NCBI GenBank assembly: GCA_027422505.1
Contig: JAPQWV010000403.1
Coordinates: 372,001-436,000 of the forward strand
Direction: 5' to 3'
DNA length: 64,000 nt
Source: Craterostigma plantagineum
Lineage: Eukaryota > Streptophyta > Magnoliopsida > Lamiales > Linderniaceae
Shown: piece by piece, positions 45,300 through 61,100 of the stretch
How the letters are laid out: each line of letters begins with the position of its first letter
Position numbering within the stretch: position 1 is the first letter of the stretch
Notes under the pieces: model-generated
Seen by the model: only the letters and a program-made list of their open reading frames with translations
Database searches by the model: none
Told to the model about the DNA's origin: nothing
Program-made: the position numbers and the translations under genes

Positions 45300-45700
45300 A
45301 GCAGATCATAATATACCACTTCAGATATTCCAAGTAACGCTACGATTTCATGTAGTAACAGTTATATGCCTAATTACAGAAACAGGTCTGCTAAAAAAAT
45401 ACCATATCAGACTTATGAAAAACAGTAGAAGGGCATAATATACCACTTCAGATATACCAAGTAATGCTTCAATTTCATGTAGTAACAGTTCAATGCCAAA
45501 AATTAACGAAACAGATCTGTTAAAAAAATACCAAATCAATACTTACGAACAACAAAAGTACGTCATAATATACCATTTTAGACAATCCAAGTAAGACTTC
45601 TGTTTCATGTAGTAACAGCTCGATGCCAAGAATTTTATCGAAACTGGTCAGTTAAACAAAATCCCCATCAATACTTATGAAAAACAAAATTAGGTACCAA
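45300..45700. repeat. ~125-130-bp tandem repeat, three copies
   Basis: CATAATATACCA(C/T)TT recurs near 45307, 45432 and 45563, each followed by CCAAGTAA(C/T)GCT-like and TTTCATGTAGTAACAG words and then AAAAATACCA. A fourth, eroded unit may follow. Confidence 0.75.
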
Positions 45701-46680
45701 TTAATTGACGAAAAAGTCTTATTAGTTGCCATTGTATCATGACCCACTTTGTTCTTAGTACCATATGTTGGATAAAAAATACCACATCTATACTTATAAA
45801 CAAAACGAAGTCAGAAGGTACCACTTTGTCGGACAAAAATATCGTTTATGAGTAATTAAGGAACGTTACTTGATACCTTTATAACGTTAAGGCGAAACGT
45901 AGTAACAATAATGCATAAAATAGTAACACGTATTCGAGATGAATCGATGCCTGCCATACGACCTGCTTCACGCAACGTACATTGTGATGAGGTGACGATT
46001 GTTTCAAAATTCACAGATCCTATGAAACGCCCAAACTATGGGTACCTCGAATAAACACAGGTTAGCTGCAATTGCTGCGAAAATCTACTTCGATTTGGCC
46101 AGATTTTTCTCGAATTTGAACCCATAATAAAAATTCAGTACAATTCTTACATCGTACTTCTTCAATACTAGAATAAATCCTACATGACACATCGAAATTG
46201 ATTGGTTAATGGGGCAGTCGATTGTGCTCGATTCGTTGTAAAAAATGGATTTTGATTATCCAAGAAATAAATATAAATCTGTTAAAACATTTTACTATCG
46301 ATAGATAACATTTTATCAGTATAAAGTAACGCTTATGGTTTCTACGGTAACAAGCCGTTGTATTTTTGTAACATAAAACTGGCGTCGAATACCATTTCAG
46401 AGAACAGTTTATTAAGGATATTTTAGTCAAAACATAGTTTTGGGTCTTTACCTTTAAATTTTTCAAAACAAAAGCTCCTTAAAACTAAATAAAATTCTGA
46501 TAGGACCTGATCACCGAGTTTAAAAATGACTAGGGCCTGAATTGAAATTGTCCCTTTCTTGATTCACATGGGCTATTGTTACAAATTTGCCCTCCATTCT
46601 GTCATGACACGTGCCACAATGCAGAGATATTTGGCTACTTGAATGGACCATTGTACCCTCCTCCAATCAATCAGTAACCA
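45701..46680. other. No gene seen; upstream of VHA-A
   Basis: AT-rich DNA with scattered GTAACA/TACCAC words like the preceding repeats up to about 46410. The VHA-A promoter is presumably in the last few hundred bases, but no TATA box stands out. Confidence 0.4.
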
Positions 46681-46706
46681 GCTGCAGCTTACTATTCATC
46701 CCTCCA

Positions 46707-46707
<1 letters not shown>

Positions 46708-46748
<41 letters not shown>
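46708..46748 (+). repeat. (TC)n microsatellite in the VHA-A leader
   Basis: About 19 uninterrupted CT dinucleotides begin 125 bp before the VHA-A start codon, within the likely 5' untranslated region or core promoter. Pyrimidine-rich tracts are common near plant transcription starts. Confidence 0.85.
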
Positions 46749-46750
<2 letters not shown>

Positions 46751-46832
46751 CCTGCTTTATTCAGTTGAAATTCGAGATACCTAATCGGATCTATACCTTT
46801 GAATCTTTAACTGATCCTTTCGATCTGCAAAG

Positions 46833-51091
<4,259 letters not shown>

Positions 51092-51646
51092 TTCCTATCT
51101 GCAGTTTGGTACTTAATTTTTTTTACCTCATCTATACGTCTGGTATTTTTGTGTTGTTTCTCCATGAAAGAAGCTTGAATGGTCTCGTGGGAATTGAGGG
51201 TTTTTTTCAAGATACTATAGTACTCGGTAGTGAATATGCTTTGTCGATTTAGTCATATTTATTTTTTTTTTTGCTCGTCAAAATACTTATTGGCAATAAG
51301 TGGGGTTGCATTTACTTTGTAAGTGTGGATTGTTTCTTTAATAAGTTGCGATGTGCAGTGGAGACAAAGGTTATGTATCATCTTATAATGTATAATGTAT
51401 ACACACACACACACACGCACGGGCAATAAAATGGAAATGTCCCATGATTGATATAAATGTTTGAAAAGTTGTTAAATTCCCTTAGTCTCGTGATCAAGGC
51501 CAATATCGATTGACCTAGCAGTTGATATGAGTTGTTAAATTTATTTGGTTAAATATTGTAATCCCCATTATTACTTATGTTTGTGTGCCTTGAGGCGGGT
51601 TCAACATTATTAGTCCAGCTAATATTTGGGATCATCTCATAACATA
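51092..51646 (+). other. VHA-A 3' untranslated region and flank
   Basis: No further gene. Contains an (AC)n tract at about 51401-51418 and an AATAAAA word at 51425-51431 that may serve as polyadenylation signal, though it is over 330 bp from the stop. Confidence 0.5.
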
Positions 51647-51805
51647 TGTTGATATTGACCTTTATACTACCTACACACATGCTTTGAGAAGGCATAGTGG
51701 GAAGAAAGAAACGTGCGGCTAAGTTAGTGTGCGGCAGCTTTGCTTTGTCAAATCTCTACGCCTACTTTTGGGACTTGGATTGCTCGTGTTTAGACGAGCG
51801 GTTAG

Positions 51806-51856
51806 AGGCAAATCCCATCTATAAATAGCAGGCAAATCCCATCTATAAATAGCAGA
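51806..51856 (+). promoter_or_regulatory. Duplicated TATA-box segment in copia LTR
   Basis: GGCAAATCCCATCTATAAATAGCAG occurs twice in tandem with a ~27-bp period, in the position of the single ATCTATAAATAG of the LTR at 32618. The LTR promoter therefore carries two TATA boxes. Confidence 0.75.
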
Positions 51857-52142
51857 GCTCGTCGAAGACAAAAACCACCACAACACATATCTTCTCCTCT
51901 GATTATTTTTTTTGTAGCACACTCCTAATATTTTGTAGCTGCTTTTGTATTATGTCAGTGTGCGTGTCTGTAATCACTCCATATAATAAAGAAGTTCTAC
52001 CCTCCGGTCTATGGACGTATGTTTCTGACCGAACCACGTAAATCTCGTGTTCACTGTCCAAATTTATTTATCGTCTCTTTTATTTATTATCGTCATTTCT
52101 CGGGCAAATAATTATCGGGGATTTTCGCATATCCTAGCAAAT

Positions 52143-52154
52143 TGGTATTAGAGC
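52143..52154 (+). other. Primer-binding site, initiator tRNA-Met type, mutated
   Basis: TGGTATTAGAGC, one mismatch to TGGTATCAGAGC, three bases after the LTR end. Confidence 0.8.
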
Positions 52155-52179
52155 AAACCCGATTTATTTTTTAAACACC

Positions 52180-55100
52180 ATGACGATAACAAAATTGTCA
52201 ATTGAAAAGTTCGACAGAAATGTCAACTTTGCAATGTGGAGTCTTAAGATGGAGGCAACTCATTCAAGACGGTTGTGAGGTGGCCCTTGAAGGCGCAAAA
52301 ATAGAAACCAACTGAAATGAAGGGCGATCAATCTAATGAATTAGACAAGAAAGCCAGATCGGCTATTATCTTAAATCTCTATTACGAGGTTTTACAAGAA
52401 GTTGCCACAAAGACGGCAGTCATGGATATGTGGGATGCGCTAAAAGCTATCTACGTGAAGAAGACTAAGGAGAACCGGCTATATTTAAAGCAGAAGCTTT
52501 ACAGTATGAAAATGACGGAAGGTACTTCTATTCTTTCATCTCGATAAATTCGATTCGATCATTATTGATTTGGCGAATGTGGAAGTCAAAGTGACGGACG
52601 AAGATCAGGCCATAACATTGTTGTGTTCCCTTCCCTCGTCTTTAAAAATATTTCCGTGACACGATTATATACGAGAAAGATACAATATCATATTCTAGTG
52701 TCAAATTTGCGTTACAAGCAAAAGAACAGATAGCCAGGGATATTACGGGAGAAACAAGTGGTAGCCAGGCAGAAGGCATATTTGCACGGGAAAGACCAGA
52801 ACGTAGAGACGCTGAAAGTAGCAGATCTAAAGAAAGGTCGAAATCCAGGTACAGAAATAAATTCTATAATTTTGCAAGAATAAGGGTCACATCAAAGTTG
52901 ATTGTTATAAATTAAAAAATAAGGAGAAATAATCAGCAATACAATAAATCCACCGAAGCTAGTTTAGCTGCTTATGAGAGCGATGGAACTATTTTTGTAG
53001 CAACTGCAAATAGGGGTGTGCGTTATTCGGTTAACCGAGCCGAATAACTGAAATACCGAAAATTCGGTACAAAACCGAACCGAATAGAATTGGTTCGGTA
53101 ATCGGTTATTACGAAAAAATTCGGTGATTCAATTCAGTATAGGTTTTGTGTTTCGGTAAATTCGGTATACCGAATTATTGAAATTTTAAAATTAAAATAT
53201 ATTATATTTTATTAATAATAAAAACATAACTATAATTATATTAAATTATATATTAAAAATAATTTTCAGTACTATTTAAATTAATATATATAATTTACTA
53301 TAGCTTTTTGATAAAACCAAACAAATATATTAAATTATATATATATATATATATATTAATTTAAATATTATTAAAATTCTTTATTATTGAAAACAGTTAG
53401 TTCGGTAAAAACCGAATTAACCGAAAAAAATTCGGTAATACCGAACACAGAACCGAGAAATTCGGTTCGGTATTCGGTTTCGGAAATAGGGAAACCGAAA
53501 TTTCGGTTCGGTTCGGTTCGGTTCGTACCGAACCAACACCCCTAACTGCAAATATTGTTAGGTATGGTACTGAGTGGTTCTTAGATTCAGGTTGTTCTTA
53601 CCACATAAGTCGGAGTCGGGATTGTTTTTCCAAATATGAAATTTTTTATGGTGTATATGTCTTAATGGGAAATGATGCTCCGTGTAAAGTTGTTGGTAAA
53701 CTCATATTTCAGATCAAGATGTTCGACAGAATTATCCGAACGCTCATAGTAGTCAGACGTTCCAGATATGAAGAGAAATCTTATCTCTTTAGGTACACTT
53801 GAATCTCAAGGGTGCATGTTCTCATGTGAAGGTGGAGTTTTAAAAATTGCCAGAGGTGTCCTTGTCGTGATGAAAGCTTGCAGGTCTGGAAATTTATATA
53901 CTTTGCAAGAAACTACTGTTACATGTTCCGCTGCAGGTTCGATCACGAAGGTTGATACCACGAGATTATGGCATATGTGAGTTGGACACATGGGAGAAAA
54001 AGGCTTGCAGATATTAAGCAAGCGGGGCCTAATTTGCGGTCAAAGTACTGGTAAGATGGACTTTTGCGAATATTGTACTTTTGGGAAGCAGAAACGAGTC
54101 AGCTTCAATTCTCCAGCAGTCCACAGGATGAAAAGTACTTTGGACTATATTCATTCTGATGTATGAGGTCCTTCTCGTGTTTTGTCCGAAGGTGGTGCAA
54201 GATACATGTTGACTTTCATTGATGATTTTTCAAGGAAAGTCTGGGTCTATTTCTTAAGCAGAAAAGTGATGTTTTCCTAACATTTAAACAAAGAAAAGCT
54301 TTGATTGAAAAGCAGACAAAACAACATATCAAGCGGCTGCGGACTGATAATGGCTTAGAATTTTGTGGAAGCGAGTCAATGAATTTTGCAAGAATGAAGG
54401 TATTACTCGACATCACACTGTTCGAATGACGCCTCAACAAAATAGTGTTTCCGAGCGCATGAATCGAACGCTTCTAGAGAGAGCTAGTGTATGATCTCCA
54501 ACGCTGGATTGACAAATGATTTTTGGGCTGAAGCTATTGCTGCAGCATGTTATATTGTCAACCGTTCACCGCGTTCACCGATCAATTTCAAGACTCCTGA
54601 TGAAGTATAGTCAGATACTCCTGCTGATTATTCCAACCTAAGAATATTTGGGTGCCCAACTTATATGCACGTAAACGAGGGAAAGTTAGAACCTACAGCT
54701 AAGAAATGTATTTTTTCCGGTTACGCTTCAGGGGTGAAAGGATATAGTCTATATAATCCTGATCCAAAGTCACCCAAATTTATGATTAGCAGAGATGTTA
54801 CATTTGACGAGTCTTCTATGTTACATCCTTCAAAAGAGTCTACTAATTCTTTTAATTAAGAAAAAAGAATAGTGTACAGAGCGAGGTGGAGCTCGAGATC
54901 AATAAAGAACCTTCAGATGATCCTGCTACGAGTTAAACAGATCAGGAGGATGAGCCAGAGCCTGATTCAGATCCTGTTGAAGATTAAAGTATCAAGCGGG
55001 AATATCTATGGTCAGAGATAGGGAGAGATGGGAGATTCGACTACCACAACGGTACGTGAATTTAATTTTGTTCGCTTTATCAGTGGCGCAAGAAAATGTG

Positions 55101-56483
55101 GGGCAGCGAACCTTTTACCTATTCGTGGCAATAAGCGATGCTAATTCTGATAAGTGGCTGGTAGCAATGAGTGAAGAAATGGAGTCTCTGCACAAGAATG
55201 GTACTTGGATTCTTGTGGCACCGCCGAAGAAAAAGAAATAGTCGAATGTAAGTGGGTCTTCAAGAAGAAAGAATGTTTATCTAGTTCTAAATGCAAGGTA
55301 TAAGGCACGATTAGTCGCAAAAAGCTATAGTCAGGTACAAGGTGTTGCTTGTAATAATGTATTCTCCCCTGTCGTTAGATATAGCTCTATCCATGTATTT
55401 CTTGCATTCGTTGCCATGTATGATTTGGAGTTAGAACAGTTTGATGTCAAGACGGCGTTCTGGCGATTTAGATGAACAGATATATATGAAGCAACCCGAA
55501 GGCTTCATAGTTGAAGGCAAGGAAGACCAAGATTGTCTAATGAAGAAATCCTTATACGGATTAAAGCAGTCTCCAAGACAGTGGTATAAACGGTTTGATT
55601 CTTTCATGTTGGGTCATGGTTTTTCCAAGAGCAACTATAATAGTTGTGTTTACTTTCAGAAGTTAAATGATAGTTCGTTCATTTATCTATTGTTATATAT
55701 TGATGACATGCTCATTGCGGCTAAGAACTTTGCAGAAATTCACCAGATGAATGCCTTATTGAACGATGATTTGAAATGAAGAGCTAAGAGCAGCTAAGAA
55801 GATTATTGGTATGGAGATTAGACGTGATAGAGGAGTTGGTAAGTTATACCTGACCCAGGAAAGTTACCTCAAGAAGGTTTTGGAGAAATTTGGCGTGAAC
55901 GATACCAAACCAGTCAGCACTCCTCTTGCTAGCCATTTTAGGCTAAGCATTGCTCAGTCACCATCATCAGATAAGGAAGAAGCGTAAATGGCATGAGTTC
56001 CATACTCGAGTGCAGTCGGCAGTATTATGCATGCAATGGTATGTACACGTCCTGATATTTCACAGGCTGTTAGTATTGTTAGCAGGTATATGACTACCCC
56101 AGAAAAAGAACACTGGCAAGCAGTGAAGTGGATTCTCAGATACTTGAAGGGTACTCTAAGCTTTTGTTTGGAGTTTGGCAGAAACAGTGATACTCTCGTT
56201 GGCTTCGTCGATTCAGACTACGCAGGCGATCTCAATAAACGACGATCTCGATAAACGATGATCTCTTACTGGTTATGTATTTTGTATTGAAGGTTGTGCA
56301 GTAAGCTGAAAAGCTACTCTACAACACGTAGTGGCGTTATCTACTACTGAAGCAGTATACATGGCGATTACTGACATGATCAATGAAGCATTATGGTTGA
56401 TAGTGTTATTCAGCAAATTAACCCAGAATCAGGGAGTCATTACTATTTTCTGTGATAGTCAAAGTGCGATTCATTTGACTAAG
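52180..56483 (+). pseudogene. Tnt1-like copia gag-pol, broken
   Basis: Readable blocks: gag 52317-52547 (AIYVKKTKENRLYLKQKLYS), protease WFLDSGCSYHIS near 53577, GAG-pre-integrase TRLWHM near 53960, integrase 54120-54860, reverse transcriptase 55241-55779 (LLYIDDMLIAAKNF) and the RNase H start 56027-56254 (LVGFVDSDYAGDL). The last readable words are FCDSQSAIHL just before 56483. Many frameshifts and stops lie in every domain, more than in the copy at 33150-36566. A hAT MITE splits the protease region. The catalytic motif reads YIDDM. Confidence 0.9.
53011..53544. mobile_element. hAT MITE (534 bp) inserted in the copia protease region
   Basis: Terminal inverted repeats TAGGGGTGT and ACACCCCTA with a perfect 8-bp duplication ACTGCAAA at 53003-53010 and 53545-53552. 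The interior is built from TTCGGT/ACCGAA words and an AT-rich centre. The uninterrupted site is seen in the other copia copy near 33955 (GCAACTGCAGATATTG). No transposase. Confidence 0.92.
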
Positions 56484-56659
56484 TGATAAACGCATTTCAA
56501 TGCGTTTATCGTAATATTTATTCAGGGTATAATAGAGCTTTAGCAATTAAATTACGCTTTTATTCGATATATTTACACTTGTTTGATTGTTGAAGGAGCT
56601 TAGGACGAGTTTCGGGCGAAAACGAGCGAAAACGAGGCAAAACGGAGCGAAAAGGGCAG

Positions 56660-56925
56660 AAACTGCCCTCGGTCACGGCCAGACGCATTACGCGTCACGG
56701 CCGTGACGAGGGACAGAGAGCGAAAGAGAGGGACGCTGGTGATGGTCACGGCCGTGACGTTTAACGCGTCTGGCCGTGACGCGAGGCAGAGAGGTGCGCT
56801 GATCATGGTCACGGCCGTGACCTTCAATGCACTTGGCCGTGACCTGGGGCAGAAAGTGATGAGACGCGGACGATGATGGTCACGGCCGTGACGGCCCATG
56901 TCCCAGGCCGTGACCGACTCGGGAA
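56660..56925. repeat. CACGGCCGTG palindrome array upstream of the LTR TATA box
   Basis: Four units of about 65-70 bp. Each has GGTCACGGCCGTGAC or a half-site, a short spacer, and a second GGCCGTGAC followed by CAGA(G/A)A. The array ends five bases before the TATA box at 56930. Confidence 0.85.
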
Positions 56926-56929
56926 TCAG

Positions 56930-56937
56930 TATAAAAA
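56930..56937 (+). promoter_or_regulatory. TATA box of Athila LTR
   Basis: TATAAAAA in U3, directly after the palindrome array and followed by GCCCAAATTCGACCC. Position and context fit the LTR core promoter. Confidence 0.65.
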
Positions 56938-57890
56938 GCCCAAATTCGACCCAGAATCGAGACAACTCACCAGAGATCAACTCCCAATCATCCAGAGATG
57001 AAATTAGGGCGAAAAGAACAGGAAATCCCGTCCCAGAGCGCAAGAGACGGATCAACGAAGAATCCACGGCAAATTAACGAAGAACGAAGGTCTTTCCCCG
57101 AGATCACCCCAGATTCATCAGTAGGAAAGATCATGAGTTCTTCGGCTTTATCTTTCAATTCTTTCGTAGTTTTTCCCTTTATTATGAGTAACTAAATCCC
57201 GTTGTGTTTGGGATTAGATGAACGCTAGAATAATTCACAGTTAAGACATATATTATCGTGACTTTGTGCTATTGACTATTTATCGTTCTATGAATATGTT
57301 TCGTTGCTTTAATATGTCTATGTGTTAAAGTGATTGCTTGGAAAAACGTTTAGGGCGACAGCTAAATAACGTTTAGGCCGTTCATAGAAGATAGGATTCG
57401 AGTATAGGGCGAAAGCAAATACTCGAGCCTCGCGTTAGTAATTCGTGAATTTTAGATTCCCGCGAGCGTTTAGGGCGACAGCAAACTCGCAAGCGGGCAG
57501 GAATTTACTGCGATTTAGTCTTAAGCACTTAGGAGCGATTTTATTGTCTTAGCTGTAAATACCTAGCGGGATTCGAATCCCGAGCACGTCTTTATCATCT
57601 GAAAACTCTCGTATCAGTTAGTCGCGTCCTTTGAATTTCTGATTGAATTAGGAGTGGTCTGTTAGGTTGAGTCGTCAAACAATTTGCGTATTTTCTTTAG
57701 GCTATATCGAGTCGATTAGGTCATTACTAGTACTTGATTTATTCCTTGTGTTCGATACTCGTTTACTCACTTTACTGCACTACAAACGATGGGTTCACTG
57801 CCAATCGCACGTTGGTGATAGTAATTAGGTTTACGTTTTATTTTATCACTTGTCGCACTTTCATCACTCACTACGTGTCGATCAAGTTTT

Positions 57891-57907
57891 TGGCGCCGTT
57901 GCCGGGG
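57891..57907 (+). other. Primer-binding site, tRNA-Asp
   Basis: TGGCGCCGTTGCCGGGG is complementary to the 3' end of plant tRNA-Asp(GUC) including CCA, as is usual for Athila elements. It is six bases after the LTR end. Confidence 0.9.
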
Positions 57908-58114
57908 AATAAATTGATATTAGGAACACCGTAGTTCGGTACTTTAGCCACTGTGATTTCGACGTTTTCTTTGCTTTTACTGTTTGCGTCAATTGTGTTA
58001 TTTGCATTAGTTATTTTCCTGCGTCGTTATTGATTTCGTATTCCTATTCGTCGTATTCGTTTACTTTTCGCTAATCTTTATTTCTCACTCATTGAAGGTA
58101 CGATTCAGCGGTGA

Positions 58115-61100
58115 ATGACCCGAAGCCATCCATCGGGCCCCATCGTTGAAGCCGACCCGGATTTCGAACGAAAGTTGCGAAGGAAGCTTAAGTACGATAC
58201 TGAAGGAGCATCCACTAGCTCTCAGGACCACTTAGTTAGCTATTCAGAGGATAGTTCGCAGGAATCCATTCAGAATTCACGTGTAGAGGCAGCCGTAGAT
58301 AGTCCCTACACAGAAGTGGACATGGTGGACCACCGAGTGCCCGTCCATAACATTCCCGAGGAGGAACCATCACTTCAGGACCTCCTCAAAAATGCCGCAC
58401 TAGGCGGTACTGAATCGGCGATCGTCATCCCGCTGATAGAGAATAACAACTTCGAACTGAAGCACTCCTGGCTTCAGATGATTTTTCAGACGGCCCAGTT
58501 CGAGGGTAATCCCGACGACGACCCTTACTCACATCTTAAGGCATTCCTGACGGTGACAGACACCATCAAGATTAATGGGTCCCGGGCGATGCAATCAAGT
58601 TGATGCTGTTCCCATTCTCACTCAAGTTCAGAGCAAGGGACTGGTTGGATATGTTGCCACCAAGGTCGATCACCACCTGGGAGGAGATGCGAGCCGCTTT
58701 CATCAACCATTACTTCCCACTGACAAAGGTGCTAAGGCTGAAGACGGAGATTTCCCTATTTCACCAGAAGGACTCAGAGAACCTGTACGAAGTGTGGGAG
58801 CGTTATAAGGCCTTATTAAAGAGGTGCCCGCAGCACGGGATGTCGAAGGCAGCCCAGATCAACCGATTCCATGAGGGGCTCAACGATCAGACTGTTCATA
58901 TGTTAGACGGAGCCGCGGGAGGAGGACTCGTGAAGCTTAATGCCACCGACGCGTGGAATTTAATTGAGGACTATTCGAGGAACAGCTTCATGAGGGGCAA
59001 TACCAGGATGAAGACACCCGGTGTATTTGGAGTTAGCCAGGAGACAGCCACTAATGCCAAGATCGAGGCGCTTCAGCAGCAACTTGCCTCGACGAACTCC
59101 CAGTTGCAGACGGTGATTGGCGCATTACTTCCCAAGTCTGGGCAGGCGCAGCCCGTGAACGCCGTAGCCACCACCACACCAACGCAGCACACGCCGTACG
59201 TGCCCTTATGCGGAATTTGCGGCGCTGCCCACGAGACCTCAGAATGCCAACTTGGGCAGTCATTGGAGCACGTCGACTATATGGGCAACTACCAAGGTGG
59301 CCAGCGGAGTTTCCAACCTCGGGCTCATCCTAACTTGGCGTACGGGAATCAGAATCATCAGGGCCAAGGACCGCCAGGATTTCAGCCCAGACCATCCGGA
59401 TTCCAAAACGGGCCACCACGACAGTACCAGAATGCGCCCGCGGGAGGATCCGACGACATGAGGGAGATGAAGAACATGATGAAGACGCTTCTCACGAATT
59501 TCAGTAGCACCACCGCAGCCCACGAAAGCCGAATGACGAAGATGGAGGAGTACATGGAGGCGAATGACTTGCGTGCTCAGAACACGGACGCCTCGCTCAA
59601 AAAGTTGGAGCAACAGATGGGCCAAATGGCGAAGCAGTTGGCGGGGCGCACTCAAGGATCGCTCCCAAGCTATACCGAGCCAAATCCAAAGGAGTACTGC
59701 AAGACGGTGACATTGAGGAATGGACGGGAATTGCAAGAAGTGCCCGCCAAGAAGAAGGCAAAGGAGAGTGCCAGCTTTGAGAGCCACGACGAGCCCGATG
59801 TGGAGGAAATCGGAGGCGACAATGTCGAGAAGGCCGAAGCTGAGAAGGAGAAAGTCGAGCCCGAGAAGGAAAAGGTGACGGAGATCCAGCGACCACCGGT
59901 GAAGCCTTACCAGCCGAAGATCCCGTACCTGGCTCGACTGAAAAAGGACAAGAACGAAGCACAGTTTGGTAAATTTATGGGCATGTGTAAGGAATTGCAT
60001 ATTAACTTACCTTTTGTTGAAGCCATTACGCAGATGCCTAGCTTCGCCAAGTTCTTGAAGGATTTGTTGACGAACAGAAGGAAGCTCGAACACGTCTCCA
60101 CCGTCTGCCTGCGAGGGGAATGTTCGGCGATTCTCCAGAGCAAGATTCCTAAGAAGCTGAAGGACCCAGGGAGTTTTACTATTCCCTGTCTTATAGGAGA
60201 TTTAGTAATCGAACGTGCGTTAGCTGACTTAGGCGCTAGTATTAATCTCATGCCGTATTCTATGTTTAAGCGTTTAGGACTAGGCGAGCCACGACCCACT
60301 AGGATGAGCCTCCAATTAGCGGATAGGTCGTTAAAGTACCCTCGAGGTGTTATCGAGGATGTCTTAGTTAAAGTAGATAAGTTTGTGATTCCCGCAGATT
60401 TCGTTATCTTAGATATGGAGGAAGACGAAAATGTCCCCTTGATTTTAGGTAGACCATTCTTAGCCACGGGGGAGACCATGATAGACGTTAGGAACGGGAC
60501 GTTAACCTTGACGGTAGATGGGGAAAAGGTTACCTTTGATATGGCCGACTCGATGAAAAAGAGTAGCGAGCAGGATGATAAGTGTTATTTCTTAGACGTA
60601 TCTGAGCACGACTTTCTCTTTTCCGTGCAAGGTCTGTCACAGGTCGGCAATCACGACATACACACGCTTATGGCAATCGACGAGTGTGGGGAGGAAGTCG
60701 ACGAGCCTATTGTAGCCATCGATGAAAGCAGCGAAGAGGATAAGGAGAAGAGCTCAGTTGAGGAACCGCCGGTCCTAGAATTGAAGCCGCTGCCCGACCA
60801 CCTCGAGTACGCGTTTCTGAACAATAATGGAGGGCTGCCGGTCATAGTCTCCTCAAACCTCGATGATGGGCAGAAGGGTCAGCTTTTAGACGTGTTGAAG
60901 ACGCACAAGAAGGCCCTGGCATGGAAGATATCCGACATAAGGGGTATCAATCCCAGCTACTGCACACACAAGATCCTCATGGAGGATGACTTCAAGCCGG
61001 TTGCTCAACGTCAAAGGCGCCTCAATCCCAACATGAAGGACGTTGTCAAGAAGGAAGTAATCAAGCTGCTAGACGCGGGGATGATCTATCCCATCTCAGA

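Larger units (their letters stand above)
51647..56483 (+). mobile_element. Second Tnt1-like Ty1/copia copy, interrupted on the right
   Basis: The 5' LTR ends at 52139 (ATATCCTAGCA). Its start near 51647 is inferred from length and a TGTTGATAT word. R/U5 matches the copia LTR at 32618, while U3 is diverged. Gag, protease, integrase, reverse transcriptase and part of RNase H follow, and sequence stops at 56483 where an Athila LTR starts. The 3' LTR presumably lies beyond the Athila insertion, outside the window. Confidence 0.85.
56484..57884 (+). repeat. 5' LTR of Athila element (1401 bp)
   Basis: Starts TGATAAACGCATTTCAATG, which itself forms an inverted repeat with CATTGAAATGCGTTTATC-type pairing, and ends TCGATCA before the spacer AGTTTT and the primer-binding site. 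U3 holds the palindrome array at 56660-56925 and a TATAAAAA box at 56930. Confidence 0.85.

Noticed and set aside
56600..57067. 155-codon minus-strand frame in the Athila LTR
   Set aside because: It lies over the palindrome array and the TATA region; an antisense by-product of CG-rich repeats.
59260..60000. 246-codon minus-strand frame opposite Athila gag
   Set aside because: Antisense shadow of a well-supported gag-pol frame, Leu/His-rich with no domain.
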